From assembly GCF_017353175.1 (NCBI RefSeq), contig NZ_JAFMYW010000013.1, forward strand, positions 62,001 to 126,000: a stretch of 64,000 bases of DNA. The letters run 5' to 3'. Shown piece by piece: positions 36,418 to 45,784 of this stretch (its first letter is position 1; every line of letters begins with the position of its first letter). The DNA comes from Fibrella forsythiae (GTDB taxonomy: Bacteria; Bacteroidota; Bacteroidia; Cytophagales; Spirosomataceae). Position numbers and translations under genes: made by a program. The notes below the pieces were generated by a model, which searched no databases, was not told where the DNA came from, and saw only the letters and a program-made list of their open reading frames with translations.

Positions 36418-37284
36418 TTACCTGTATTTCCGCACCCGAAACAGCTCGGCTAAGGTTGGCACAAAATCTGACTGGGAATCGAGGGCCACATAATCAGCAT
36501 CATACTGGCGGCAGAACCGTTCGAGCCGAACGCGACTTTGCGCAAACTGATCGTGAAGCTGCTGCCTAAACCGGGCCGACGACGTGTTGAGCCAGACCGT
36601 GCGCCGCTCTTCCATATCATACACCGGAATGACACCAAGTTTCGGCAAATTCACCTCACGCGGATCATAAAAGTGTATAACAACCAGATCATGTTTTCTG
36701 GCCAGCGCTTTCAGATTATGCTCGTACCCCTGATCGATAAAGTCGGACAGCAAAAAAACCAGGCTCCTGCGTTTCAACACGTTAAGCGTAAACAGTAACG
36801 CCTCCGCAATGTTGGTCCGTATCGATTCGGGTTGTAGTTTACCCAGCGACGTGATCAGTTGATAGCCCTGTTTCTGCGTATTGCCAGGTTTTAGATATTG
36901 TTCTTTTTTATCCGAAAAACAGTATAAGCCAACGTGGCTGGCCTCGCGCAGGGCAGACATAGCGAGCGTCCCGCAGACTTCCTTGGTGGTATCCAGCTTC
37001 GATCGCTGATATGTACCTACCTGCTGCGATGCGCTCACGTCGACCACAAAAAATACGGTCTGATCCTTTTCTTCCCGGAAGACTTTCACAAAGGCGCCGT
37101 GGCCTTTCGACGATACGTTCCAGTCGATGGCCCGCACGTCGTCGCCGTATTGGTACTGCCGCAAATCGGCGAATTCCAATCCAGACCCCTTAAAAACAGA
37201 CCGGAAATTTCCGCGCAACTGCGATGTAACGGCCTTTCGGATTCGGATCTCGAACTCCTGCACCTTTACCAGAAAATCATCCAT
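36418..37284 (-). CDS. DUF58-domain protein
   Basis: 288 residues with the DUF58 signature FADLRQYQYGDDVRAIDWNV and the VWA-like FFVVDVSASQQVGTYQRSK metal-site element. FLLSDFIDQGYEHNLKALA and LVVIHFYDPREVNLP complete the fold. DUF58 proteins work with MoxR ATPases; no MoxR gene is in the window, although the promoter side faces the DUF4296 gene at 37435. It is likely cytosolic and is first in a minus-strand run. Confidence 0.93.
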   Translation of the reverse strand: MDDFLVKVQEFEIRIRKAVTSQLRGNFRSVFKGSGLEFADLRQYQYGDDVRAIDWNVSSKGHGAFVKVFREEKDQTVFFVVDVSASQQVGTYQRSKLDTTKEVCGTLAMSALREASHVGLYCFSDKKEQYLKPGNTQKQGYQLITSLGKLQPESIRTNIAEALLFTLNVLKRRSLVFLLSDFIDQGYEHNLKALARKHDLVVIHFYDPREVNLPKLGVIPVYDMEERRTVWLNTSSARFRQQLHDQFAQSRVRLERFCRQYDADYVALDSQSDFVPTLAELFRVRKYR

Positions 37285-37434
37285 GCCGCACTGCTTTTAA
37301 CGATTTTTGATATCCCCTTCGTAAACGATTTGCCCACGATTGGGGGTTAATTTGTAAAAGTACGCCCTGATTCTGTCAGGCCATTCAAAATTACGTCAAA
37401 GCCCCGCCCGTCTTATCCACGTCGGAAACTTACA

Positions 37435-37830
37435 ATGATACGTCAACTCGCCGTCTGGCTGTGCATCTGTCTCTTCTTTGCGCAATGCACCAGCACTGGA
37501 ACGCCCGAATTGGGCGCAAAGCCCGCTAACCTGGTCGATGAAGATAAAATGGCCGCTATCTTAACTCAGGTCCATTTATCAGAAGCACGCATCGTCAAAC
37601 TCACCATTGGGTCGAGCGATACGTCGGCTTTGCTGTTTAAACGACTTCAAGCACAAACGCTGAAGAAGTTTAATGTCGATACAGCGTCGTACACGCAGAG
37701 CTTTGTGTATTACTCGTCGCACCCCGCCAAACTGGCGAAGATCTATGAGCAGGTGGTTGAAAACCTGAAAGAGGTAGAAAAAGAGAAAAAAGAGAAGGTC
37801 AGCACCACCAGGCCAAAGCCCATTCCATGA
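37435..37830 (+). CDS. DUF4296 lipoprotein
   Basis: 131 residues with a lipoprotein signal (WLCICLFFAQC, Cys at about 18) and a helical DUF4296 domain: KMAAILTQVHLSEARIVKLT and FVYYSSHPAKLAKIYEQVVE. The C-terminus is a Lys-rich tail. The stop overlaps the start of the downstream gene (ATGA at 37827), so translation is coupled to protoporphyrinogen oxidase. The function is unknown. Confidence 0.88.
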   Translation: MIRQLAVWLCICLFFAQCTSTGTPELGAKPANLVDEDKMAAILTQVHLSEARIVKLTIGSSDTSALLFKRLQAQTLKKFNVDTASYTQSFVYYSSHPAKLAKIYEQVVENLKEVEKEKKEKVSTTRPKPIP

Positions 37831-39131
37831 CAACCGGTATCATTGGCGCGGGAATCTCGGGCCTGACCCTGGCCTACGAATTGCAGCAACGTGGCCAAGC
37901 CTACCAGCTATGGGAGGCCAGCCCGCAACCAGGCGGCTACATCCGGTCGGTGCGCGACGGTGACTACCTGCGCGAACTTGGACCCAACTCGTTGCTTGGC
38001 GATGAAGCGTTGCTAAACTGGCTCGATGGCCTTGACCTTACTCAGGACATCGTATTTGCCAATGCCGTCAGTAAGGCGAGGTACATCTTTCGAAATGGTG
38101 CCTATCGGGAGTTGCCCGGCACACCACCTGCCCTGCTGTTCGGCGGATTCTTCAGCCTGAAAACGAAGTGGGCCGTCTTTCGAGAGTTGAGTAACAAAAC
38201 GACGTCACCGCCCGGCGAAACGCTGGGGCAGTTTTTCCGTCGCCGTTTTTCGCCCGAGATCGTCGAGTATGCGCTGGGGCCGTTTGTAGCGGGAATCTAC
38301 GCGGGTGACCCTGAACGGTTGCTGGTTTCAGAGACGTTCCCGATCCTGTTGCAGTATGAACGTGAGTTTGGTTCTGTGCTGAAGGGCCTGATCAAGAATC
38401 AGGGTAAAACGGGGCGCCGTCAATCATTCAGTTTCCGCAACGGCATGCAGATGCTTCCCGATGCGCTGGCCGCGAAACTGACAAACGCTCATTTCTCCTG
38501 CCCTGTCGACCAGATCGAACGTACCCAGACGGGCTGGAACGTGCACACAGCAACCGGTTCGCACTTGGTCGACAACCTGGTGCTAGCCGTTCCAACCGAC
38601 GCTGCAGCCCGATTACTGGCTAGCCACGCTCCGGCTTTTACAGATGCGCTGGGGCAAATTGACTACCCACCAATGGTTGCGGTTCATACGGCCTACAAAC
38701 GAGCGGATGTGGCGCACCCATTAAACGGCTTCGGGGGGTTGAATCCAGCCGTTGAAGGCCGGTTTGCTGCGGGTCATATCTGGAGCAGTTCAATCTTCCC
38801 CGACCGATGTCCGGCCGATGACGTACTGTTCACCACCTTCGTGGGCGGTCAGCAGAATGCCATTAACGCGCGGTTGCCCGAAGCCCAGATTCGTACGCGG
38901 GTTCACGAAGAACTAGTCGATTCTTTCGGTATTCGTGCCGACCAGCCCATCTGGCAGCAGTCGTTCAACTGGCCCAAAGCCATTCCGCAGTACGACCAGA
39001 ATCTGGCAGCCGTTAAGCGCCTCGTTTCTTCATTGGAAGCCGATCATCTGTTCATCTGCGCCAACTGGTACGGAGGCGTTTCCCTCTCCGATTGCATCGG
39101 GAAAGCAAAGGCACTGGGCAACCGACTTTAA
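37827..39131 (+). CDS. hemG: Protoporphyrinogen oxidase
   Basis: 434 residues of the FAD-dependent PPOX/HemY class: dinucleotide-binding GIIGAGISGLTLAYELQ at the N-terminus, the EASPQPGGYIRS motif, RELGPNSLL, and a central VEYALGPFVAGIYAGDPERL block diagnostic of the family. The C-terminal FICANWYGGVSLSDCIGKAK closes the FAD site. It oxidises protoporphyrinogen IX to protoporphyrin IX in haem synthesis, supplying the haem that the c-type cytochromes of this window would need. The symbol follows common use for this class (also called hemY). Confidence 0.9.
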   Translation: MTTGIIGAGISGLTLAYELQQRGQAYQLWEASPQPGGYIRSVRDGDYLRELGPNSLLGDEALLNWLDGLDLTQDIVFANAVSKARYIFRNGAYRELPGTPPALLFGGFFSLKTKWAVFRELSNKTTSPPGETLGQFFRRRFSPEIVEYALGPFVAGIYAGDPERLLVSETFPILLQYEREFGSVLKGLIKNQGKTGRRQSFSFRNGMQMLPDALAAKLTNAHFSCPVDQIERTQTGWNVHTATGSHLVDNLVLAVPTDAAARLLASHAPAFTDALGQIDYPPMVAVHTAYKRADVAHPLNGFGGLNPAVEGRFAAGHIWSSSIFPDRCPADDVLFTTFVGGQQNAINARLPEAQIRTRVHEELVDSFGIRADQPIWQQSFNWPKAIPQYDQNLAAVKRLVSSLEADHLFICANWYGGVSLSDCIGKAKALGNRL

Positions 39132-39235
39132 GCCCTATGTCAACGGCTCAGGTACGTTTGATTAACGTTATTTAACGGCTGGAATGCATTATTTTTGACC
39201 ACGCACCTGTTATAGAGAATAAACGCTTATCCGCC

Positions 39236-40018
39236 GTGACCGACCGCCTCGTCATCATCCCCACGTTCAACGAAATCGAGAATATCGAAGCTATCATTCG
39301 GCGCGTGTTTTCGTTACCAACGGCCTTCGACCTGTTGATTGTCGACGATGGATCACCCGACGGAACGGCAAAGATTGTCAAGCAGTTACAGGCAGAATTT
39401 CCTCAGCAGCTCTATTTACTCGAACGGCGCGGCAAACTCGGCCTCGGCACAGCCTACATTGACGGATTCAAGTGGGCACTGGCGCGCGGATACGAGTATC
39501 TGTTCGAGATGGATGCCGATTTCTCGCATAACCCCGATGATCTGGTTCGCCTGTACAACGCCTGTGCAACGGGCGGCGCGGATGTTGCCGTAGGGTCACG
39601 CTATATTAAGGGCGTCAATGTGGTAAACTGGCCCATCGGCCGGGTTCTAATGTCTTATGGAGCAGGTATTTATGTTCGATTCATCACCGGCATGCCCGTC
39701 ATGGACCCAACGGCTGGCTTTGTATGCTACCGGGCTCACGTATTAGACATTCTCCTTCAGAACCCGATCCGCTTCGTTGGCTACGCGTTCCAGATTGAGA
39801 TGAAATTTACCTGCTGGAAATACGGTTTCACCCTCACCGAAGTACCCATCATCTTCACTGACCGCACCCGTGGCGAGTCGAAAATGTCGACGAAGATTTT
39901 CAAGGAAGCCATTCTGGGTGTCATTCAGATGAAGATCAACAGCTTCTTCCGTCATTACATTCCCGTCAAAATAACAACGGCTACCCCCGTCTCGGGAGAA
40001 GCCGTTGAAGCGGTGTAG
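39236..40018 (+). CDS. Polyprenol monophosphomannose synthase (GT2)
   Basis: 260 residues with a GTG start at 39236. The GT-A core shows LVIIPTFNEIENIEAIIRR, LLIVDDGSPDGTAK (nucleotide-sugar site), FEMDADFSHNPDD (DxD motif), VAVGSRYIKGVNVVNWP and GFVCYRAHVL, matching Dpm1-type enzymes that transfer mannose or a similar sugar to a polyprenyl phosphate. There is no membrane helix, so it is a peripheral cytosolic-face enzyme. A TATTTTTG -7-like element lies about 40 bp upstream. Confidence 0.92.
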   Translation: MTDRLVIIPTFNEIENIEAIIRRVFSLPTAFDLLIVDDGSPDGTAKIVKQLQAEFPQQLYLLERRGKLGLGTAYIDGFKWALARGYEYLFEMDADFSHNPDDLVRLYNACATGGADVAVGSRYIKGVNVVNWPIGRVLMSYGAGIYVRFITGMPVMDPTAGFVCYRAHVLDILLQNPIRFVGYAFQIEMKFTCWKYGFTLTEVPIIFTDRTRGESKMSTKIFKEAILGVIQMKINSFFRHYIPVKITTATPVSGEAVEAV

Positions 40019-40040
40019 GTACGTTGGTACGGCAACCCTA

Positions 40041-41489
40041 CTATTTCTTTTTCTTCGGGGTAGCTGCCACCCTTGTTTCACCCGTTTTCATGGTCATCGT
40101 TTCGGGGTTCCAGTGCACCACTTTCTGCTCAAAGTAGCTTTGATTACTGGCGAGCACCGGCGCCGCAGCACGGAAGCCGAATACGGGATCTTCAATGGTG
40201 CCCTGACTACCCGCCCGCACGTTTTTGAAGAAATCGGCGAAATGGAGTGAGTGCGGATCTTCGCCTTTGGGGGCGTTGAAACGTACTTCCTTTACCGGTT
40301 CCACCGTGCGTGTTTCGGGCGGATACTGCGCATCATACTGTTTCTTGAATTCTTCTTTCACGGGTTCGGTAAACGTGAAATAGCTATCGTAGCCATTGTA
40401 GCCCGGCGCAACAGGCAGCTTGTGTTTCGTCAGAATCAGGTTGTCTTCCGAAAACTCGATCTGGCCCTCGTTTCCAATAATGCGTGTTACGTTACTGATC
40501 TTGCCGGCGTTGGCAAAGTTTACCCGCAAAACCATCTGGAAAGCCTCATGATCGGCCGTTTTGGGGTAGTCCATTACGCTTGTCATGATGTCAGGTACGT
40601 CGCGCCCGTCTTTCCAGTAGGCCAGGTTACCCGAGGAGAAAATCCGCGTAGGGCCCATGGCATTGGTTACAAAATGAACACCCGTAATCAGGTGGATGAA
40701 CAGATCGCCCGCTACGCCGGTACCGTAATCTTTGTAGTTGCGCCACCGGAAGAACCGCTTGGCATCGAAGGGTCGTTTGGGTGCATCGCCCAGGAACCGG
40801 TCCCAGTCGAGGGTTGTCAGCGATGCATCGGGCGGAATAGAGTAGTTCCAGGCGCCAATAGCGTTGAAGCGATCGTTATTGGATTCGATGTAATTGATCT
40901 GGCCAATATCGCCCGCCTGCACCATGCGTTTGGCTTCCTGAAAAGCAGAACTGCTAATCCGCTGACTGCCCACCTGCATGGTTTTACCCGATTTCTTCCA
41001 GGCGTCGATCACGGGCTTGCCTTCGTTGATATGCTGCACCATCGGCTTTTCGCAGTACACGTGTTTACCCGCCTGCAGGGCCGCAATGGTAATGTGATCG
41101 TGCCAGTGATCCGGCGTAACAACCAATACCGCGTCGACGTCGGGGCGGGCTAATACCTCGCGAAAATCACGCGTGGCGAAGAGGTCTTTATCTTTCCCAT
41201 AAGCCGTTTTTGCGTGTTCGAGACGCCCGTCATACAGATCAGCTACGGCTACCAACTCAACATCGGGGTTACGCAGGGCGGCCATGGTATCATAGTTACC
41301 CTGAATACCCATGCCGATGGTCGCAATCCTGATCTTGTCGTTCGGGCTGACGCGCATCAGGTTGGGAATGTAGGCTGGTGCGCCAACGCTGGTGGGTACG
41401 TTACCCATCACCGTTTGAACGCCTCCCGCGGCAGCCAGTGCGGAGGCGGTTGAAAGCGTACGAAGAAAATCGCGGCGCGAGGGAGTCAT
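40041..41489 (-). CDS. Secreted Gfo/Idh/MocA-family oxidoreductase
   Basis: 482 residues. A twin-arginine signal (SRRDFLRTLSTASALAAAGG) sends it folded to the periplasm, as is common for sugar oxidoreductases of Bacteroidota. The Rossmann part (IRIATIGMGIQGNYDTMAAL) is followed by VVTPDHWHDHITIAAL and HVYCEKPMVQHINEG, containing the conserved EKP Lys. The C-terminal Gfo_Idh_MocA domain is intact. The length exceeds cytosolic members because of the leader. It probably oxidises a sugar with tightly bound NAD(P). Confidence 0.9.
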   Translation of the reverse strand: MTPSRRDFLRTLSTASALAAAGGVQTVMGNVPTSVGAPAYIPNLMRVSPNDKIRIATIGMGIQGNYDTMAALRNPDVELVAVADLYDGRLEHAKTAYGKDKDLFATRDFREVLARPDVDAVLVVTPDHWHDHITIAALQAGKHVYCEKPMVQHINEGKPVIDAWKKSGKTMQVGSQRISSSAFQEAKRMVQAGDIGQINYIESNNDRFNAIGAWNYSIPPDASLTTLDWDRFLGDAPKRPFDAKRFFRWRNYKDYGTGVAGDLFIHLITGVHFVTNAMGPTRIFSSGNLAYWKDGRDVPDIMTSVMDYPKTADHEAFQMVLRVNFANAGKISNVTRIIGNEGQIEFSEDNLILTKHKLPVAPGYNGYDSYFTFTEPVKEEFKKQYDAQYPPETRTVEPVKEVRFNAPKGEDPHSLHFADFFKNVRAGSQGTIEDPVFGFRAAAPVLASNQSYFEQKVVHWNPETMTMKTGETRVAATPKKKK

Positions 41490-41728
41490 AGTTTGTCGTG
41501 TTTTCAGGAAAAGACGGGGGTTTGATCAACTTACCCGGTCGGTTTCTATTCGCTCAGTCAGGTACGTTCCATAGCCGCCAACTGACGGCCAATCATCCTG
41601 GCAACGTACGTGAGCGCCGGATGAAGACCGTTACCTCTTGTTCCATAATTAAAACGCCGCAACTACTGTAAATCAGCGTTGTTATGCTGTAAATTACACC
41701 ATCAACCGCTTTCTAACCGACTTCTGTC

Positions 41729-43021
41729 ATGAAACGAACAACCCCGTTTCTGTTGCTGTTCTGGGCCATCATCAGCTATGCCGGACAGGCACTGGCAGGA
41801 TCGATTCTGATTCCGATGGATGACCGCCAGACAGACCACCTGAAAGCCTATGGCATTGCCTATGCCGTATTGAAAGATGAACAGGACGTTGACTGGCTTC
41901 TGAACTACCGGGGTGGCAGTTTCATGATCAGGCACTCAGCCAAATTCGAGAACGAATGCCGCATTCGGGGTGTAGCTTTCGAGTCGCTGACCGACGCGGG
42001 TGCTGCGTCTATCAAACGGCAGATTGCCAACCCGGACCTGAACATGGACGTGGTGACGCTCAACAAAGCCGCCAAGATCATTGTGTATTCGCCCGCTAAA
42101 GTTGGCCCCGCTGAGTTTGAGAACAACGACGCCGTGCTGCTGGTGCTGACCTACGCCGAAATTCCCTACGAACTGGTGTATGATGAAGAAGTCTTGAAAG
42201 GCGACTTACCGAAATATGACTGGCTCCACCTGCACCACGAAGATTTCACGGGGCAGTTTGGTCGGAATATGCAACGCATGACGCTGTCTGACATTAAGGC
42301 GCAGGAAGATATTGCCAAGAAATATGGGTTCGCGAAAGTATCGCAGATGAAGCTGGCCGTTGCTAAAGGTATCAAAGCATTTTGCGCAGGTGGCGGCTAT
42401 CTGTTCGCTATGTGTTCGGCCGCCGAAACGCTCGATATAGCCCTGGCGGCTGATGGTGTCGACATTGTGGGCGATACGTACGACGGCGATGATGTTGATC
42501 CGGCAGCACAGGCCAAACTTGATTTCAGCAAAACGTTTGCCTTCCATAATTTCAGGCTTGAAGGCGACAACGGCGGCGGGCGCGGTTTCTCTACGTTTTC
42601 CGACATCAATTCAGCGGCGGGAATGGGCTATGGTGGCGGCGGTTCATCGAGCGGTTATTTCGAGTTGTTTAATTTCTCGGCCAAGTGGGATGTCATTCCG
42701 GCCATGCTGACGCAGAACCACGAGGCCATCATAAAGGAATTTACCGGCCAGACAACGGCGTTCCGCAAATCGACGGTGAAGGCAAGCACTCTGGTGATGG
42801 GCGAAAGCACAACATCAGACCGGTATCTCTACGGCGAAATGGGTCGGGGGCAATGGACGTTCTATGGCGGGCACGACCCCGAGAACGTTCGCGGCGGCGG
42901 TGGTGGTGGCGGCTGGCGCGTACCCACCGACCTGAACCTGCACACCCATTCGCCCGGCTACCGGCTCATCCTGAACAACGTGCTGTTCCCATCGGCCAAA
43001 AAGAAGAAGCGGAAGACATAG
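41729..43021 (+). CDS. Secreted protein of the so-called asparagine synthetase B group
   Basis: 430 residues with signal peptide (FLLLFWAIISYAGQALAG). The sequence matches Bacteroidota proteins often labelled asparagine synthetase B, but the N-terminal Cys nucleophile and ATP-PPi motif of that enzyme are absent. Visible blocks: SILIPMDDRQTDHLKAYGIA, DWLHLHHEDFTGQFG, KAFCAGGGYLFAMCSAAETL (glutamine-amidotransferase-like elbow) and a glycine-rich C-terminus. The function should be treated as unknown. It ends 20 bp before a 22-bp inverted repeat. Confidence 0.7.
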   Translation: MKRTTPFLLLFWAIISYAGQALAGSILIPMDDRQTDHLKAYGIAYAVLKDEQDVDWLLNYRGGSFMIRHSAKFENECRIRGVAFESLTDAGAASIKRQIANPDLNMDVVTLNKAAKIIVYSPAKVGPAEFENNDAVLLVLTYAEIPYELVYDEEVLKGDLPKYDWLHLHHEDFTGQFGRNMQRMTLSDIKAQEDIAKKYGFAKVSQMKLAVAKGIKAFCAGGGYLFAMCSAAETLDIALAADGVDIVGDTYDGDDVDPAAQAKLDFSKTFAFHNFRLEGDNGGGRGFSTFSDINSAAGMGYGGGGSSSGYFELFNFSAKWDVIPAMLTQNHEAIIKEFTGQTTAFRKSTVKASTLVMGESTTSDRYLYGEMGRGQWTFYGGHDPENVRGGGGGGGWRVPTDLNLHTHSPGYRLILNNVLFPSAKKKKRKT

Positions 43022-43041
43022 GAATCCACGATTGTGGTTCG

Positions 43042-43112
43042 AGGTCAACGTCCAGCATGCGCTCCCAGTTTTGAGATCTGATTCTCAGGCAGCGCATGCT
43101 GGACGTTGACCT
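43042..43112. repeat. Perfect 22-bp inverted repeat
   Basis: The arms 43042-43063 and 43091-43112 are perfectly complementary (core AACGTCCAGCATGCGCT) with a 27-nt loop. It lies between the secreted-protein stop at 43021 and the DUF2339 gene, in the position of a terminator but without a T-tract. Confidence 0.7.
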
Positions 43113-43222
43113 TTAAAACAGACTGTTTACCAGACAATTAATCAGACAGTTGTGATTAATACTGATTTTGGCATCTTTGCCTGGTTGCCGAATGTGGCCA
43201 CCCTTTTTCCTATCATTCCCCT

Positions 43223-45739
43223 ATGGAAAGTCTTTACATCCTGCTCCTCATTGTGCTGTTTTTGTACCTCAATCAGCAGTTTGTTCAAATAAAAGGCAGC
43301 ATTGCTGAACAACGCGATAACCTGCTTCAGCTTCAGAAATCATTACTGGCTAAGGAGCAAGATCGACCATCGTCTTCAGTGAGTACCATGCCCAACGCTC
43401 CTGTTCGGCCTGTAGTGCCACAGGTCAGTCCAGTTTTACCTCCGGTTACTCCACCACCTATCTCTGAACCGCCTGTCCAGCCTGCTTTCCGGCCTGAACC
43501 TACGCCGAAGGAAATGGAACCGGTACTGTCTATCTCAACGCCTGAGCCACCCAGAGCACAGAAACCTAACCTGTTGGATGATTCGCTGCTTGATCCGCCA
43601 GCAAACGTACCTCCTGTTTTCGCAGCACCCAAACCTTCCTGGTTCCGGCGGTTTCTCGACGAGAATCCCGATCTGGAAAAATTCATCGGTGAAAACCTCA
43701 TCAACAAAATTGGCATTGCCATTCTGGTGGCTGGCATTGGCTATTTCGTTCGCTACGCCATTTCGCAGGAGTGGATCGGCGAGGCTGGGCGGGTACTGAT
43801 TGGTGTGCTGGCCGGTGGCGGTTTACTGGGGGTAGCGCACCGAATGCGACAACGGTTTGCGGCGTTCAGTTCGGTGCTGGTGGCCGGTGGGCTATCGGTG
43901 CTTTACTTCACCATCGCCATTGCTTTCTCCGATTATAAGATCTTCAGCCAAACGGCGGCGTTTCTCCTGATGGTTGTGATCACGGGCTTTGCCGTTGCCT
44001 TATCCATCGCCTATAACCGCGTTGAACTGGCCGTGATGTCGCTGATCGGTGGATTCGCCACACCCTTTATGGTCAGTAGTGGTCAAGGCAATTACGTAGT
44101 GCTGTTCGCCTACATTCTCATTCTCGATCTGGGAATGCTGGTACTCTCGTCGTTCAGGAAATGGCCACTGGTGCATTGGGTAGCCTATGGCCTGACCGTG
44201 TTGCTGTTCGGATCGTGGCTGGCTACAGATGTACTTGACCACATACCCAGTCCTGATGCGCCAGCCCCACCCTACAGCGGCGCGTTTGTGTTCGGCACCA
44301 TCTTTTATACCCTGTTTGCCGCCATGAATCTCTTCGACCGGCTTCGGCACGACATTCGTTTTTCAGCGCTCGACGTCAGCCTGTTTATGAGCAATACTGC
44401 TTTCTATTACGGCGCGGGTATGGGTATTCTGGCCTATGTAGACAAAGGCTCGTGGCAGGGGCCGTTTACCCTGGCGCTGGCGGTGGTCAATTTTGGCTAT
44501 GCAGCCTTACTTCGTCGACGTAATTCAAGCGACACTACGCTTTTCTATTTACTGATCGGCCTGGTGATCACGTTTGCCAGTTTAACCATTCCGGTGCAGT
44601 TAAACGGCAATTTTATTACCATGTTCTGGGCCCTGGAGGCCGTTCTACTGCTGTGGCTCAGTCAGCGGTCGGGATTGCGGCTGGTGGCAACGGCGTCGGT
44701 CATTGTGCTGGGATTAATGGGCATTAGCCTGCTGATGGACTGGGCCGCACTGTACGACACAGCCGTTACGCCTCCGCTGTCTGTAGTTATCAACAAAGCA
44801 TTCATTACCAGCCTGGTTTCGGTGGGTGGGCTGGGTGTTTATTACCGGTTACTGGCCCAGCAGTCGGTGCCCATTTCGATATACATCAGCGAATGGCCCG
44901 CCCCTTCGTATCGGCGGTTTGTTGGGTACGTTGCCGTAATTGTCACTTATCTGGCAGGTATCGAAGAATTGGATTACCAGCTTCTGACTGCTTTCGGCTA
45001 CGATGCGAACAGGGTCATTCTGCTGGGTACGTACAATCTGCTGGTGGCGGTGGCTTTCCTTGTTGTTTCGCTCCGGTCGGGCAGCAATCAGCGGGTATGG
45101 GTAGCGGTTCTGTTCAGCCTGGTCATTCTGATCATTTACCTGTTCAATACAGGCCCCGCCGTGATCGACCTACTCGACTCCTACTATCAGGGATTGGTTT
45201 CGAGCCGGGCGGCATTCCTGTTTCAGTATGTCAATCTGCTGGCGGCAGGTGCCGTACTCGGGTTGCTGTTCAGAGCCAAAGTACGGCTGGCTACTGCTAC
45301 TCCCCTGCTGGAAAAACTGTGGCCCTGGTTCCTGGTCATCACGGTCGTATCCATAAGCAGTATGGCCCTGTTCGCCAATGTCATTGCCTTTTCCTTTTCA
45401 CCGGAAGAAATAGCCCGTGTGCCGAATCAGCAGGCGGCCGTTCAACGGCGGTTTGATGCACTGATTGAACAGGCAAACAAGGTGGGGCTCCCTGTAGTAT
45501 GGGGGCTTTGCGCCTTCGCATTTATGTACGTGGGTCTCGTTCGCCGAAACCGAATGTACCGGATCCTGTCGCTAAGTCTGTTTGCACTAACCTTGCTAAA
45601 ACTGTTTATTTATGATATTCAGGGTATTTCGGAAGGCGGTCGGATTTTGGCGTTTATCTCACTTGGGGCGCTGCTACTTGTCATTTCGTTTATGTACCAA
45701 CGCATTAAACGACTACTCGCCGCCGACGCAGCAGCTTAG
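43223..45739 (+). CDS. DUF2339 integral membrane protein
   Basis: 838 residues: one N-terminal anchor (LYILLLIVLFLYLNQ), a Pro-rich linker (about 50-130), then the DUF2339 membrane domain of roughly 20 helices. It opens with ENLINKIGIAILVAGIGYFV and GEAGRVLIGVLAGGGLLGVA, which are family hallmarks. No enzymatic function is established. It is followed at 46 bp by a DUF3999-like gene, the usual partner in other phyla. Confidence 0.93.
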   Translation: MESLYILLLIVLFLYLNQQFVQIKGSIAEQRDNLLQLQKSLLAKEQDRPSSSVSTMPNAPVRPVVPQVSPVLPPVTPPPISEPPVQPAFRPEPTPKEMEPVLSISTPEPPRAQKPNLLDDSLLDPPANVPPVFAAPKPSWFRRFLDENPDLEKFIGENLINKIGIAILVAGIGYFVRYAISQEWIGEAGRVLIGVLAGGGLLGVAHRMRQRFAAFSSVLVAGGLSVLYFTIAIAFSDYKIFSQTAAFLLMVVITGFAVALSIAYNRVELAVMSLIGGFATPFMVSSGQGNYVVLFAYILILDLGMLVLSSFRKWPLVHWVAYGLTVLLFGSWLATDVLDHIPSPDAPAPPYSGAFVFGTIFYTLFAAMNLFDRLRHDIRFSALDVSLFMSNTAFYYGAGMGILAYVDKGSWQGPFTLALAVVNFGYAALLRRRNSSDTTLFYLLIGLVITFASLTIPVQLNGNFITMFWALEAVLLLWLSQRSGLRLVATASVIVLGLMGISLLMDWAALYDTAVTPPLSVVINKAFITSLVSVGGLGVYYRLLAQQSVPISIYISEWPAPSYRRFVGYVAVIVTYLAGIEELDYQLLTAFGYDANRVILLGTYNLLVAVAFLVVSLRSGSNQRVWVAVLFSLVILIIYLFNTGPAVIDLLDSYYQGLVSSRAAFLFQYVNLLAAGAVLGLLFRAKVRLATATPLLEKLWPWFLVITVVSISSMALFANVIAFSFSPEEIARVPNQQAAVQRRFDALIEQANKVGLPVVWGLCAFAFMYVGLVRRNRMYRILSLSLFALTLLKLFIYDIQGISEGGRILAFISLGALLLVISFMYQRIKRLLAADAAA

Positions 45740-45742
45740 TGG

Positions 45743-45764
45743 CACCGAAGCTGGAGCTTCGGCG
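45743..45764. repeat. Single copy of an AGCTTCGG palindromic repeat
   Basis: CACCGAAGCTGGAGCTTCGG forms an 8-bp stem and matches one arm of the 50001-50076 repeat. It lies between the DUF2339 stop and the DUF3999-like start. Confidence 0.6.
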
Positions 45765-45784
45765 TTATAGGGAACCTCACTTGT

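Noticed and set aside
41729-43021. True asparagine synthetase
   Set aside because: Signal peptide present, N-terminal Cys nucleophile and ATP-pyrophosphatase motif absent; only the customary label resembles it.
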